From: Dirofilaria immitis
Taxonomy: Eukaryota; Nematoda; Chromadorea; Rhabditida; Onchocercidae
Reading direction: 5' to 3'
DNA length: 64,000 bases
Assembly: GCA_024305405.1 (NCBI GenBank)
Contig: JAKNDB010000086.1
Location: forward strand, 2,107,001 to 2,171,000
The notes under the pieces were generated by a model. It was not told the origin of the DNA, ran no database searches, and saw nothing but the letters and a program-made list of their open reading frames with translations. Below are positions 23,701 through 36,994 of the stretch, piece after piece. The position numbers and the translations under genes were made by a program. Position 1 is the stretch's first letter; every line of letters begins with the position of its first letter.

Positions 23701-25510
23701 GACTTAAATACAATGTTAACTTGTGGATAATGTTTGCATTACTTCAAGACTAAGCTAAAAGCTATGTGACGATGGCTTAAAAGAATATCCAGTAGTTGTT
23801 ATTTTTATGTGATTTATTTCTTGCATAAAAATTTAATAAATAGTATTAGTTTGCAAAAATTTATCTGGTGGTGAGCCTATGAAAATGGAAGACGTAAAAA
23901 GCTTAAGCTTCTGCAAGAAAGGTATTATTTGCTAATAAAATATCAGTATTAAATGTCCATGATTCATCTATTGGACTTATTGAATACTCTTCTTCTATAT
24001 AGAAACATATGAAGATGTGCTATTTGAAATATAGATAAGGTCTTACGTCTTAGTGAAATCAATATTTTGTAGATTGTAGAGGAATTTTTTCAACCTTTTT
24101 TCATTTACTTATATACTGCGAATTTTTTCTGCATATATATATAAGTGTATCTTGCTGATTGCTCGAAGGCAAAGGATATATGTGAGGACTTGAAACTGAC
24201 TAAGGTTCCGAAGTAGGTTCTATTCAAAAAACAGGGAAGCTATGAAATATATCACGGCTTTTTGTGTTTTGTCACGTAAATATTTTTCATTTCATTAATA
24301 TTAAGTGCAAATATTGCTTGTTAAAGGAGAGTTAGATTCAAGTTTAGAATGTCCTGGTTAGGAATCTGAAATCTTGAACAACAATTTTGATGCAAGAAAG
24401 ATGGAAACAGTATATGATATTGCCTTGTTTGCTGTAAGAAGCTCTGCTATTGATTCGAACGATGAATCGCTTTTCGATTATTATATTCCCGTAAGTTGCA
24501 TTTTATTTTCTGTTGATCTCTCAGTTTTGATCTTTTTACTTTCTTACTTACACATTTCATTTCTAGTGGTGTTCACCTTGTTTGCGTTTGCTGAAAGAAT
24601 TAAGAATATTTCATAATTATGTGGAAAGTATAAAAATTGGGACTCTTGATTGCGATCAATATAGTGACATATGCAAAAAGCAAATATTAATTATATAAGT
24701 TTTTAGATTGGTGCAGAAATTGGGGATTTTCCTCTTTCTGCCTAAATTTCCCATAACGAATGCGATTTTCGTGAATATTTTAAAATTTCCTTCTTTTTTC
24801 TGAAATCTGATTGACACTACTGAGTGTTTATATTCAATGGGGTACTCTACTACTCTTGAATTTCATTATGCATTTACAGTTCTTTTTCTTGCCTATCCTA
24901 AAATTACACTTCTACAGTTATCAAATGTAGTATGGCACAGCGATGGTAGTAGATATTTTACGCGTACAGGTTATTTGGCACAATAGTGGAATTCATTGTA
25001 GTCAGAAAATCTGCTGTCGTCTAAAGTTTCAAAGAAATTTAAATGATTTGATTTCTAACAATTAAATAAATATTTCAAAAAATTTAATCAGGATGCACGT
25101 AATCCAACAGTGTCGACTTATTATCTCAGATCTCGACACACTAATTTTGAATCGAAAACAGGGTATTATTTAGCTGATTGATTTTATGGTGTAGTCCTTG
25201 TAATCAGGTATGCATTGATTACTCTTTGTTTTTTGGTTAGAATTTACTGGTTTATTTGATGTTTTCTTGGACGATACATGCTCAATTTTAAAATGGTATC
25301 AGTTAGCACCTGAATACAAAAAGCTCGTTCGAAATGTACGCATGAAAGAACTTGTTCATCTTGGAATGGTAGATTGTAATCATCATCGATATTTGTGCAT
25401 AAATTTGGGTATCCATGAATTATTCTGAAGAAGAAAGGAATATACGAGGAAGGAAATTGCTGCAAGTATATCCTGATAGTCCGTTGTTTATTATCGTTCT
25501 GAACGAAAGA
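20724..25510 (+). pseudogene. Decayed ERdj5/DNAJC10 (dnj-27-like) gene
   Basis: Intact ERdj5 is an ER-lumen reductase with a J domain and a series of thioredoxin domains that helps clear misfolded proteins. Remnants follow the family order. There is a hydrophobic signal-like start (HFMFISQFFLFLLVS, 20724 on), then EDFYHLLGISREADNKE of the J domain (20784 on), but the HPD is replaced by HLN and the frame is broken near 20831. QKEFVEIHRA is followed by a stop (21226), where the family has Tyr, and a second stop follows QYGKED. HEYKSWQFFKDNSG comes next, then DEDKEIVALSQSDFER and WFINFYSTFCSRCHQLMPT, with a CSRC redox motif (21571-21696). IVNVAKVNCDKSLKLCALFD lies at about 22950, ADCSKAKDICEDLKLTK at 24154, WCSPCLRLLKELR at 24567, and DARNPTVSTYYL at 25093. 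LAPEYKKLVRN lies at 25303 in a domain that lost its CxxC. The first thioredoxin domain lacks its second half, and the C-terminal domain is absent. Introns are retained, so it is not a retrocopy. Confidence 0.85.
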
Positions 25511-26904
25511 AATTGTTTGAATTATTCAACAACTTCTTCAAAATAACTTCCGTGGATAGTGATAGCAAGCGGCATGAATGATTGATTCCTCTTTGTCTCA
25601 CAGTTTCACTGTTTTCAAAAAACTCAGGAACTTTCGGCTTGTCGCCATTTTTTTAAGATCTCAAATTTTAATTTAATCACCAAAACCTGCAGTTAGCAAG
25701 AGCAGTCAACCAACTAGTTGTTTATCGTTCCGAAAAAAGATTGCATGTTTCAAATTCAAACACTTTTTGTCCACTAAAAAGAGCAGATAAAGTCAACTTG
25801 GTCAGAAGAATAAAGACAAATTGCATTGTATGACCAAGGAAGAAAACAGATTTCCAAAATCTACTATGCAATTTTTACATACAACATCAAATAACTTACT
25901 CGTATAGTTGACAATGCAATAATGATCGCTCCAACAAATGTGTATAGCAAAGTAAAATCTATAAAATATTTAAGAAACCTAAAAAAACTAAGCGAAGAAG
26001 CAATTCCTAACATTTTACTCAATTCATCAATATATATTCAATTTTCACTCCATTGATTCTCTATTTATCATACATTCATTGTATTCAATTGAATAGCAAT
26101 ACCATATTCGCTTTGCAATTTTCTCAGCTACACTTTCAGTGGCATTAATTTTACCATATTAATCACATGAATTCTCACAAATCTGAAACTTATCCAGTAA
26201 TTTGATTTGAATAAATATAACTATTGGATGCCTATGTCAGCCAAAAAACGAATTCTTATGAACATCTTTACCAAGCAATATACTTGGAATTTGAAAGCGA
26301 AATAATGAATATCCAAAAATTGTTTTCATGGAATGGTATGCGCCTCAAATAAACAGTAAAGTTCATGGAAACTGAGCTCGATTTTTTTTGTTTCATGATA
26401 TTTGTTTTAAGAAAATCATTTACTGAGTAAAGCAAACACTTCCAGACAAGAATCATTGAGATCATGAATCGGTAGAAAATACAGAATCACTATATCTTCA
26501 CTTAAAAAAGACGAAAACGAAATGAACTTATTATCGCGCCTTCTTGAATAAATTCTGATTATCATTTATATCATTCTTAGTTACCATAATCTCGTAAAGT
26601 AAAAAAATAAGTCCAAAGTATAGTAAACTGCAAATATAAAAAGTAAAATTCAGAAAATCACAAATAAAAATCATAACATGCTGTCGAAAACAACAATTCA
26701 ATCAGTTTATCCTGAAATTCTTTGATATTGGCATTTATCTTTGAGGTAAACGCTAATTTTCCAGGAAATATATATCATATGTTTTTAACGAACTATCACA
26801 TCATGAAGCAAAAATTCTTTCATTAAAATTTCTGCTAATAGAGTATATTTTTGCAAACTTCAAAATAAATTAAAATTACGATGTAAAAACAGTACGTGAA
26901 TTCA
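25511..26904. other. Intergenic region between ERdj5 remnant and TMEM94 3' end
   Basis: No exon supported on either strand. Short open frames (for example 26268-26465, minus) have noise-like composition. It presumably includes the TMEM94 3' UTR. The missing C-terminal domain of ERdj5 is not detectable here. Confidence 0.5.
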
Positions 26905-29900
26905 TTAGTACGGTGAATTCATTCCCAATTTCGTATTGAAGCTAAGCTTCCTTCTTCGTTGGTCACGATAATAAAGTTTGATAAAACGGAACTTGCACAG
27001 TTCGCTAATAATAACAATGATAATTACCCAAAGAAATGAAACCACAATAACCCAAAGGTTGCAGTCAAAAATATAAATCAGAAGTGAGCCACATGACAGA
27101 TTTGTGTAAATGATCTGAAAGAATACAAATTAAACTCTACTTGAATTTTACTTTGCAAACTATTTTAATCAGAAATTTTTAAATTTTTAAAGAATGACAT
27201 TGAGTGACAAAACAAGACTAAGTCAAAATCAACAGAGTCATATGACAACACTATATTTTATTAGAATAAATGAGAATCTAGTAAAATCAACTATCATCAA
27301 AGGAAAAAAATATATTTCATACCTGAATAAGAATGACAAAACATATCGTGGCTACCCAATAATAATTACCCGATGGATAATTCATCCAACAATTATCACG
27401 AAAATGGACGAAACCCATTGATAAAGTACATAAATAAAGAAGCAGCTATAAACAGAGTCATATTAAATTAAAATACTGACGTAAAGACAGTAAAGAACCC
27501 AATTTTTCGATAATTTCATTACGTATACTATGTAAATTGTAATTTTGGTCATTTAAAGTGTTAGGAAAAAGAGAAATTTAACACACATAAAAAGAAGCAA
27601 TGTGTTGCCCAATAATGATTGCATGATCGGTAGAACAAAATGAACAATTAAAACTCCATTGATCCTCGTTCTTTCTTCCAATTATCACGACCTGAAATAT
27701 ATTATTTAAAGAGAAATAAATATTTGCCTTAGAAAGCAATTTTTCCTCAAAAAGGTTCAAGAGATACTCCATCTCATTGTGACCGTTTCCAAAACAATTA
27801 GCGATAATTTTGGTGGAAATTCTATTTTTTTGGACAACTTCGCTAAATATTTTCATCCTATAATGAAACTAGGTTGAACTTACAGTGTTATAATAAATAA
27901 GACAAACGACGGCGAGAGATGGAAGAAAATTTATTGTGAAATAAATAATCGCGCGACGTATGACACGTTTCGGAGCTGAGGAAACATTTTTCGGTGCTAT
28001 TTCATCGCGATTTTCACCAAATCTATGTGATGAAGCCATCAGTGATAAGGATAACAGTGGTATATATATAATTATGAATAAGAAAACCTAAATACACATC
28101 ATTTTAAATATGAATAAGAAAAACTAAATACATCAACTTCTTTTTCTCTATTTATTAGAGATAAAATTGCGAAATGAAATAAAAGAATATACGTAGATTT
28201 GGATTTTTTAAACACAATGAAAAAGTTCATTGAAGACCAAAGTTCTTTATCGTCGAAATTTTAAAATATTTTACGATACAAACCTGAAAAACAGATAAAA
28301 TATTTGGAAGAAACAACAAAGTAAAGATTTGTTGCAATGTAAGTGCTGTTGATGAGAACAGGAAAAATAAAAAAGCGGAACGAAATGTCTCCAACTGATG
28401 CCGACAAAATGCGATTAACGAAATAAGATCCACACTCTAGAATAAACACGTAAAATATTTCTAAAAGATGTTAATAATAAGCATATGATGCTAAAGTTTT
28501 AATTAAAATATCAAAAATAAAACTAATTGTATGGAGAATCGAAATGAAATTTTTTCTTACAAATTTATAAGCTATACCATTCTGATTAATTTTTTAGCTA
28601 ATTAGGCTATCATTAATTCATTGTTTTTACATATTCTGCATTAAATGAAACAGTAGTCAGAAAACATACATGAGCAATCAATTTTTAATCAGAAAATATA
28701 TGTTAACAATAGCAGAGCGGTTACTTACTAGCATTATTTGCTCATAACCATTGTCCAATCGCTGTATTAAAATTTCATGAAATTTTTTTGCTAGATACGT
28801 AGGCAAAAATTTAATATGTAACTTACAAATACTACCTTGAGCAAGAAACCAACATAATTCATTGTTTTTACATATTCTGCATAAAATATATATAATAATT
28901 TGGGTACCTGACTTGGAAATATAACAATATCGCAACACAGTCCCATGAGTAAAGTAGCGACAGTTGATGCTCTTTTCAGTTCAGTGTCATTTTGAGAAAT
29001 TCCCTTTTGCACAAAACTGGGAGCTGCGGTTCGATACTGATTGAACAGTTTCCCTATGAAAAAAATTAAGGGAAAACTATTAGAAATTTATGGAATATTA
29101 GAAAAAATTCCCAGATTACGTTTCTCAAAAAACCGAAATCGAACTTACCTGATTAAAGATGTTGCTGTTGAAATAATTTAACGATGAACCAACAACAAGT
29201 ACCACTTCACCATAATCCTGTAATGATCTAATCAAAATATTACTTTAATATAATTGAGAAGTAAGAAAAAAGAATGGAAATTAACTTCTTCTAAAAGATA
29301 TGCCGAATCACTTTATATATAGTTTTTAATTAAAAAAATAGTCTAAGAAATGAAAAAAGGAAATAATTTTTAAGATAAAACGGTTTGAAAGAACATCTTA
29401 AATGTATAAACAAAGCGAGAAAAACATATTAGACTCAAACAATATGTACAGTAATTATAAAAATTAGAAAATAAACCTGCATTATTTCAATCATTTTTTG
29501 ACAAGAAAAATGATCGCAATCCGTAAAAAGATTAACCAGAAGTGGAACATTATCAACATTTTCTAAATGAGGACGTATATTCTCGATTCCTGAAATGAAA
29601 TTCTGAACTCCAATAAAAGTATAGGGAAAATTTCTACGTCTCTTTTTTGAAACAAAACTTTTTGAAATGGATCTTTTGAAATAAAACAAATTCTACAAAA
29701 ATTCTATTCATGCCTAACCTGATGGTAATTTTGCTTTATTAGGGAAAAGCCCCGGTCCTGTTTCTTCGCTATATGAATATACTGAATGATGACTATGACT
29801 TTTTTTTAATGAGGCTTCCTGAAAAGAAACTTATTTCCTCTATGCAACAAAATTTATGGTATAAGCGAAAAAAACAAAATTTATGATAAACAAACTGGTT

Positions 29901-32900
29901 TTGATGATAGTTGCTTAAATATAAATAATGATGAACATGGATCGTATTTCATTCGACTTGAGGTTTGCATTAAATTTCTGAAATAGAATATTTGTGAAAC
30001 TTGTTGTTCCACATTATTAACGAACGATAAGTATTTCAGATAAAAATTTTGATAAAAGTTCATCGTACTTCTCAAACATGTGCTAATATTATGTAACTAC
30101 AAAACATCCAGATTTACAGAGAATTTTTTTTAAAGAATAGTTAGAAAAACAATCTTTAAATAAATTTCAGTACAGGAAATTAAAATGTAAAGTAAAAACA
30201 CTATTCATTATTTCAGAAACCAATAGAGACTAGACATTCACAGTTTCACTAAATTAATAAATAAGCTGATAATACCTGAATATGCTTCCTACTGAAACGA
30301 TAGAAGAACGACTTCGCTGTAATGGAAAATGAACATTTTCAGACCAAGTAGTTGAACGATGCAATGCTAACTCTGTTGGATATCGATCAGAATATTTGCC
30401 TATATCAAGAACTTCATATTGCTCATCTGCAATTTCCGAATTATTGAAGAAATGAAATGTATTTAAGTTTTAGACAACAAATTTTCGGGGATCTAATGAT
30501 GAAGCTTGGTCATCAATAGACATATCACAAAGTTGATTACTACAGATGACTGTAGCAATCATCTCAATAGGCATTCAAAAAATAATTTGATTACTTATAA
30601 CAAACCTGAGTAATGGAATATGAATAATCATTGTCTAGCAAACAGACAAATGCACTTTTTTTTTCAACTTTTCGAAGATTTAAAAACATGAGTGTAAAAC
30701 TTATTTAATTTTGATAGAAAAGAAAAAATCTGCCATTTCGATGGTTTAAATGGCAAAAGATTTTAAGTCATAATACCGAATAATAGATTTTTGTGGTTCT
30801 GATTAATTTCAGTAACAGAGTTTTTGATGGGAAACATCTTACCTTCACTAGCTAATGATATATGACAATTCCATCCTGCTTCTAATCCTAATTTTTCAGC
30901 AAAAACTCGACTACGCAATTCATTCTCCTTCGAGAAATAAATAAATCGAACGCAAGCATGGCCTAACTGTTCCACCAATTGGACGATGTCACTTCGAGCC
31001 TTGAAATTTATAAAAAGAATTAGGAGATTCATATGACTATGAAATTCACATGCAATACGTATTAAGCAAGGCGACAAAAACACAACCATTAAAAAATTCT
31101 TTTCATGTTCGTTTCAAAAATCTCAAAAATTAACCTGGTATTGAAGGACAAGTAAACCACATAATGTTTGTCCACTCATCACTTCCTCAAAGCATTCATA
31201 AGCAGTATGTAAAGGTGATTGACGATAAAATGCCTTTAAAAGCTCCATATCAAAACTAACTGTCCTTGGAATTGAAATCCTTTCTTTAACTTTATCATAT
31301 TTTTCCAGTAATGAAATATCGATATATTTTCCACTTAGAATATCTGAAATCGTGCGACCCAATGTTCGATACCCAAGAACCAAACAAAATCTGGAACATT
31401 TTCATTTCACATTTCTTGTGAACGAAGCATTTCTCATTCATTCTTAATCTTCATAATATTAATCTTAATCTACATATCGCTTTGTTCTTCAATGTATCTT
31501 AAGAATTGTTTTCCAAACAGTTTAAGCAATTATTTGCAATCTGAAGACAATGGTATATCAAGGTTTTAATTACTGGCAAAAAAGGAATAAAAAGAAAAAA
31601 AAACAAACACATGATTAAGAATGTTAATTGAACACACCCTGTCATTGTGTTGCGTTGATAAAAATCAAGAACTCGTTTATGTAAATTTGGAGTAAATGGT
31701 TCTAGAGAATTTTCACACCATACATGAGTGCAAGCATTAAGTAATAAATCAGCTGTTCCCTGACTCATTATATGATAATATTTCGAAGTTACATCTTTTG
31801 TAATTGTCAAAAACGCATTTTCCAACGGCATTCGAAACTTCCGTAGTCTAAATTTTATCATTTATTAAACACAAGAATACATGAATTACTGAATTTTATA
31901 AACAAAAAGTATAGTACTGCACGGTAAAATTATTTTGAGATTTTAAAGTATTTGTTTTAGTTGCAAAACAATATAGGCCATTACATAAATATAAAATATT
32001 TAAAATTAATATAAACAAAAAGTAAATAGCAAACTGACTCGTTGTCAGATCCTTCACCTTGAAATTTCCTATAAAAGCATATCGTTTTTGTATCCGAAGC
32101 ATTAAAATTTTCTAAAACTTCGTCGTCAATCCTGCAAATATTTCAGCAGCTTATATTTCTGGTGCTTCTCTTAGCTCTTTCTATGTCCAATGAATTTGGT
32201 TCACTAACAGTTAACAGAACATTGTGGTTGTTTGATGCTGCAGGATTATATCTAAAAACTTTAGATCCTAGACAGCTTAGTTTCAAGTAAAAAAATATAA
32301 GCACTGAGTACTAATAAATTTAAATCAAATTTTCAAATGAAATATTAAAAAATGATAATAACTCTCATGAACTAACCCTAATAATTGAGATAACGGACAT
32401 AAACAGTGTCGATTAAAAACTGTAGTAGTGTTTGACACAGTTTCCGAAATACTGTTGATATGATTCAGGAATAACGTATAGTCTGGTAATAAAGAGCAGC
32501 CGTTCACAATACTACTGATTCCAAGTGGCAATAAGGATCCCTTGTAACATTCCCTGAATTTATATAACGGAAAAAAAATACTTACACATCAAGAAAAATT
32601 TGACAATGAAAATATTATTGATAACATGCAATAACCATGAAGAGTCATCGAAATGCACAGAAAAAGATTCAGTTCCATTCATCGTTAAATCCAAAATTTT
32701 TGGCACCAATTTTCGTTCTTCTCCTTCAAAAAATGCTGGTAATTCAACATATAAAAAAATGAGTAAAAACACAAAATTATGCAAATAATGAAAATTTTCG
32801 GAAGAAAATTTTAAGGAATTTATATAATCTACACCTTTTCCAGTAGTATGAAAACAAAGAACTTTTTCGATTGTTGCATTTGGCCATGAAAGCAGCCCCT

Positions 32901-35501
32901 TTTTATCCAAGAAAGCACATGATGTAAGACCACCGCATGTGAAAACAAAATCTGTTGAAGTGTGGAAATGACCTAAAGAAGATAAAATACGCAAATTAAT
33001 ATTTTTTGTATGTATTCCTTATTTCCATTATTTTGAAGTAGTTACCTGTAAAATACTGATAAACCGTCTTAAAACCGTTAACAACTGCTCCTTTTCTATT
33101 TCTGTCAACGAAAATAGGAGTTGTAACAATTCTCGAATTTAGTTTGCTGTATTGCATATTACGATCGTCACCCAAAACAAAACCCAAATTCCTCAAAACA
33201 ATTAGTGAAATTCTCAACTAATAAGTTTAGCATTAAATACTAAAAAAATTTTGTAACTTTTTAATAGAAATCTCTCACTCAATCATTGAGTGAATTAAGT
33301 GTTACTGCTTTCAATGTTTAGTTGCGTAAATGAAAGGCACATCATAATAAATGATCTGAGAGCACTAATATCTTGACAATTTATTCGAATTTTTCTTTTG
33401 AAAATACTTTGAAACGCTCTTGAACATCATATAATTTGCACGAATTCTTGATGTACTTGAAAAGCCTAGCAATATTCCGACACTAGCTTTTTGTCATGTT
33501 AATCTATGATATAGAAAAGATTTATGAGAGATTAGACAATTCCAAAAAATACCATAATTTTCCAATCAAGCAAAAAATCGGAATCAAAGGTCCTAGTACA
33601 GGAAGAAGAATCAGTGATGCATCTACTAAAAAATGGATGATACTTTCTCTCGCCACAAAAAAATATCTGAAAATAATCAATTTTAAGAAGCGGAATTATT
33701 GAATTTTAGGAAATTCGACTTTTCGCAATAAAAATTTGCCTTTGCAGTTCCACCATTACTTTAATCGCATTTATTTAATATATCAAATTGTGGATACTTT
33801 CCGGAAATAACGTAATGTGAGTGAAATCGTGAATATGAATGGTAAAAGACATCGTTCAAACATAAAATGAAGTGTCATGTTGATTTCTGAATTCAACAGG
33901 TTCGAATGTTTCTTGCGATGATTACGAAAAGCTGCACGTATATGTTCAACAACTGGCGGCTCGATAATTTTCCATAACGCTGATTTTGATGGAAGTATCT
34001 GAAAAATTGTAATGCGAAACTGAAAGAAATATTATATGGCCCAGAAATCGAGCAAAGCATCAAAATATTTTAGAAATTCTGCAAAAGAGAAAAACATACA
34101 CCATGAGTTTCAGGACACAGTATCTCTAGGAATCGTGGTTTATCTCCCAAACTAATAATATCACCATGTTGTGACATACATCGACAAGGTGATGACTGTC
34201 CAGCACGAAGTTCTATTACATCATCATTTACCAAAAGCATCCACGGCACATTTACTAACTAAAATAGTATATGTAATGATTTTTTTGATTTTTAATCTTT
34301 TTAACCCTTTAATGATGGCTTTTCATAATTTAATAGAAAAAGAAATTCTTATCAGATATCAGTTCAGCAACACTGATTTTGACGAATTAGAATATACAAT
34401 CTGCTGGCTGTGAACATGATCACAAGCCAACAACCGACCAGTATTAAACTGCAGAAAAATGTTCCCTGCTAAAGAAATCCAGTGAATGAGACCTCAAAAT
34501 GCACCATCTAAGGGTAAGAGCATTCAAAGTCCCACTTTTTACAATTATATTTCGTAATCCTAATGTAGCAAACGAAGTCATTCCCAAAAACGGTTTGATA
34601 TATAGGCTGTTTTCATTAAGGAGAAATTATATTTCTCTCCATAGTGTTCCATATGAAATTATATGAATGATTCAATACAATAAAGTAAAACCAAAATACA
34701 ATTACTTTTTGATCTCTATATGTCCATTGTAAATTGACAGCATCAGATTGCGGTGTATACAGATGTTCATATTCGAAGTCCTCTTCTTTCAGTGATTTCA
34801 GAATATCCAGAATATTTGAGGCTCTTGCAATAACGGTAAGCCGCTGGTTATAGTAGACTTTCAATGAATGGATGATGTTATATATCGTTATAATCAAGAA
34901 CAGAATTGATGCGAACTGATCGCATAATGTACTAGCTCTAAATGTGTTTCATAAAATAATTTTTTTCTGTGCAGGCACACATCCACTTGCAAATTAATTA
35001 ATTCAGAAAATAAATATGCAAATATGAGTAGAATTAATGAACCTAAGCAAATTGCAAGTCAGCAATACAAGGCAACATAAAATTGAAGCCATCGCATAAA
35101 CGATACAAAAACTTCCAATAGTGATTGAATTATGGGTCAAAAACCTGAAAATTTACTGGTAAGGGTTTGGCGTACAATCAGGTAGTCAAAATGAATTAAA
35201 TAGAATGCTAATATTTCCTCTGATAATAAGGATTTGTGTAAACATATAAATCAAATGACAAAATTTGACATCCTTTACAAATATTTCTGCTCACATTCAT
35301 GCCAAGTTTGCAACCGACTAACAAATGCCGGCTAGATTCGACTAAAATATTCATGCTTTGTAGTAATACCTAATCGGCAGAACATCACCTGAACGTAAAT
35401 GACTTTGCGACAAGTCCACGCTCCTTGCTGATTTCAGACTCCAATATACTGCAAAGCCTTGCAAATGCTTCTTTCGTGGTCAAGCCAATCTTTACATCCA
35501 T
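26905..35501 (-). CDS. TMEM94 orthologue, P-type-ATPase-like ER membrane protein
   Basis: TMEM94 (KIAA0195) is a multi-pass protein related to P-type ATPases and linked to ER magnesium handling in vertebrates. About twenty exons follow the vertebrate order. The first is 35501-35389 (MDVKIGLTTKEAFARL), then 35144-35043, 34937-34706 (two membrane segments, ending NLQWTYRDQK) and 34259-about 34103 (LVNVPWMLLVNDDVIELRAG). Later blocks are FLDKKGLLSWPNATIEKVL (about 32900), LDLTMNGTESFSVHFDDSSW (about 32670), SSIVNGCSLLPDY (about 32500), MSQGTADLLLNACTHVW and RVLDFYQRN (31770-31650). Then come GQTLCGLLVLQYQ, ARSDIVQLVEQLGHACVRF, VFAEKLGLEAGWNCHISLA (30930-30850), ENVDNVPLLVNLFTDC (29570-29520), DYGEVVLVVGSSLNYF (29205), several C-terminal membrane helices, and the conserved end NTKLGMNSPY. 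The start was chosen because it aligns with the vertebrate N-terminus. The usual P-type DKTGT is DKKGL here, as in TMEM94 generally. Individual middle exon borders were not all resolved. Confidence 0.9.
28615..28882. repeat. 27-base direct repeat inside TMEM94 introns
   Basis: The same 27 bases (beginning aattcattgtttttacat) occur at 28615-28641 and 28856-28882, 241 bases apart, with no mismatch. Both copies lie in intron sequence flanking the short exon that encodes FHEILIQRLDNGYEQIML. Confidence 0.85.
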
Positions 35502-35930
35502 TTCAATTTTGCCAAAAAAATTCAGCGATATCACTAACATCATCCCTCTTTATTTATACATACGCAGCCACCTATCATTGCAAATGCTGAACAGTGTTAA
35601 GGGAACTAACAAATCACTACTTTTATAAATAAATACTACCGTAGAAAGATGAAAATAAAAAGAACAATTGAAGATGTATTCTTTCAGCAATACCATTTTA
35701 GATTATTGAGGATAGTCTTAGACAGCCCAGTAACAAAGTTCAGGATTCTAGTATTTTTACCGTAACTATCACAATCCCTATTCTAATTCCTTGATCCCTC
35801 AACCGAAAGATACAGAATTTGGTATAAATAATTGATTCAATGTAGATGATGCTATTTATTATCTGAACCGTGAAATGCAAAACATAATTTAGAAATTTTT
35901 AATGCTTCAAAACAACATCAAAACACAGAA
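35502..35930. other. Short spacer between rpl-31 stop and TMEM94 start
   Basis: 429 bases between two genes on the same strand, with no supported exon. It must hold the rpl-31 3' end and any TMEM94 leader. I see no clear tttcag acceptor immediately before the TMEM94 ATG, so operon-style trans-splicing is possible but not shown. Confidence 0.5.
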
Positions 35931-36994
35931 TCACTCCTCATTATCAACATTCACTGTTGTCAACTTCTTAAATGTTGTGACGGGAACATGCGTCACCAAT
36001 GTATATAGTCGATCTGCAGAACTTTCATCATCGTTACGCCGTCGCGACAGACGTACGCGTACGCGGTATGGAATATTTCTGAAGATTTTAATTCCACTTG
36101 AATTAAAGATAACGAAATATCATTTGAAATCCAAAAATTTATTGCATGTATATTCCTTGTCTAAGCGTATATTATTTCATAGTTTTTGAAATCCCAAACT
36201 TTCATGATTATGTTAAATAAAAGAATATTTCATTTGCACACGTTCTTTGTCTAATGATAAATTCTCTGCTGAATGCTTAATTTGTAGCAGAAGACTTGAA
36301 GAAAAAACTCGCGGTGAGAATCAAGATATATGTAGCAAAAGCGAGTATAGCATAATTATAATTACAATTGCAGATTATACATTTCGAAAAAGAAACCCGT
36401 CAGGAAACCCAATCACTTTTTTTTCCATTCTAACAGTGAGTATTCACAATAATTACACCATTTCACAAATTCTTCGTAATCAAATTCTTTATGTAATGCT
36501 TACTTTACGCCTTTGGACCACAAAAATTCATTTAGGCGTATGTGAACGCGTACATCTCTAGTACCCATTTGTTCTTCTGCGAACTTTCGTATCGCTTTGA
36601 TAGCCTTAGGAGCACGTTTCTTGAAACCACTGCAAACGATGATATTTAAATTCAGCGAGCATGAAACACTGAATGGATTCACTGGAAGACCTAATTTAAT
36701 GCAATGTATGGACGACTGAACTCCACTTTATTGTCACCTATATACTTCGCCATCTGAATCAGCAACGGTCTAATCAATGAAGAGATATTCAGTTTATTTT
36801 GGAATTTGAGAAACGCGCAATAGACATAGGATGCATAGCTATTCTTTCAATAATATTTATATTCCTGACGCACGATAAACTTACATGCCGTGCAATCGTC
36901 GATGCAGATTAACAGTATACTCGCGTGTTACTACTTCACTCATTGCACTTCTTGGCTTCCTTTCTTGTTTTGATCCTTTCTTTGAAGGTGCCAT
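35931..36994 (-). CDS. rpl-31: 60S ribosomal protein L31 (eL31)
   Basis: Component of the large ribosomal subunit near the peptide exit tunnel. Three exons: 36994-36885, 36629-36504 and 36078-35931, giving 384 bases and 127 residues, close to the 125 of the human protein. Matches include the basic N-terminus [87 protein letters not shown] and [14 protein letters not shown]. Phases agree at both introns (GGC-AT/T and AA/A). No frame break is seen, in contrast to several neighbours. It lies 429 bases upstream of TMEM94 on the same strand. Confidence 0.96.

Noticed and set aside
35902..36189. 95-codon plus-strand open frame
   Set aside because: It is the antisense of the last rpl-31 exon, which is clearly coding on the minus strand.
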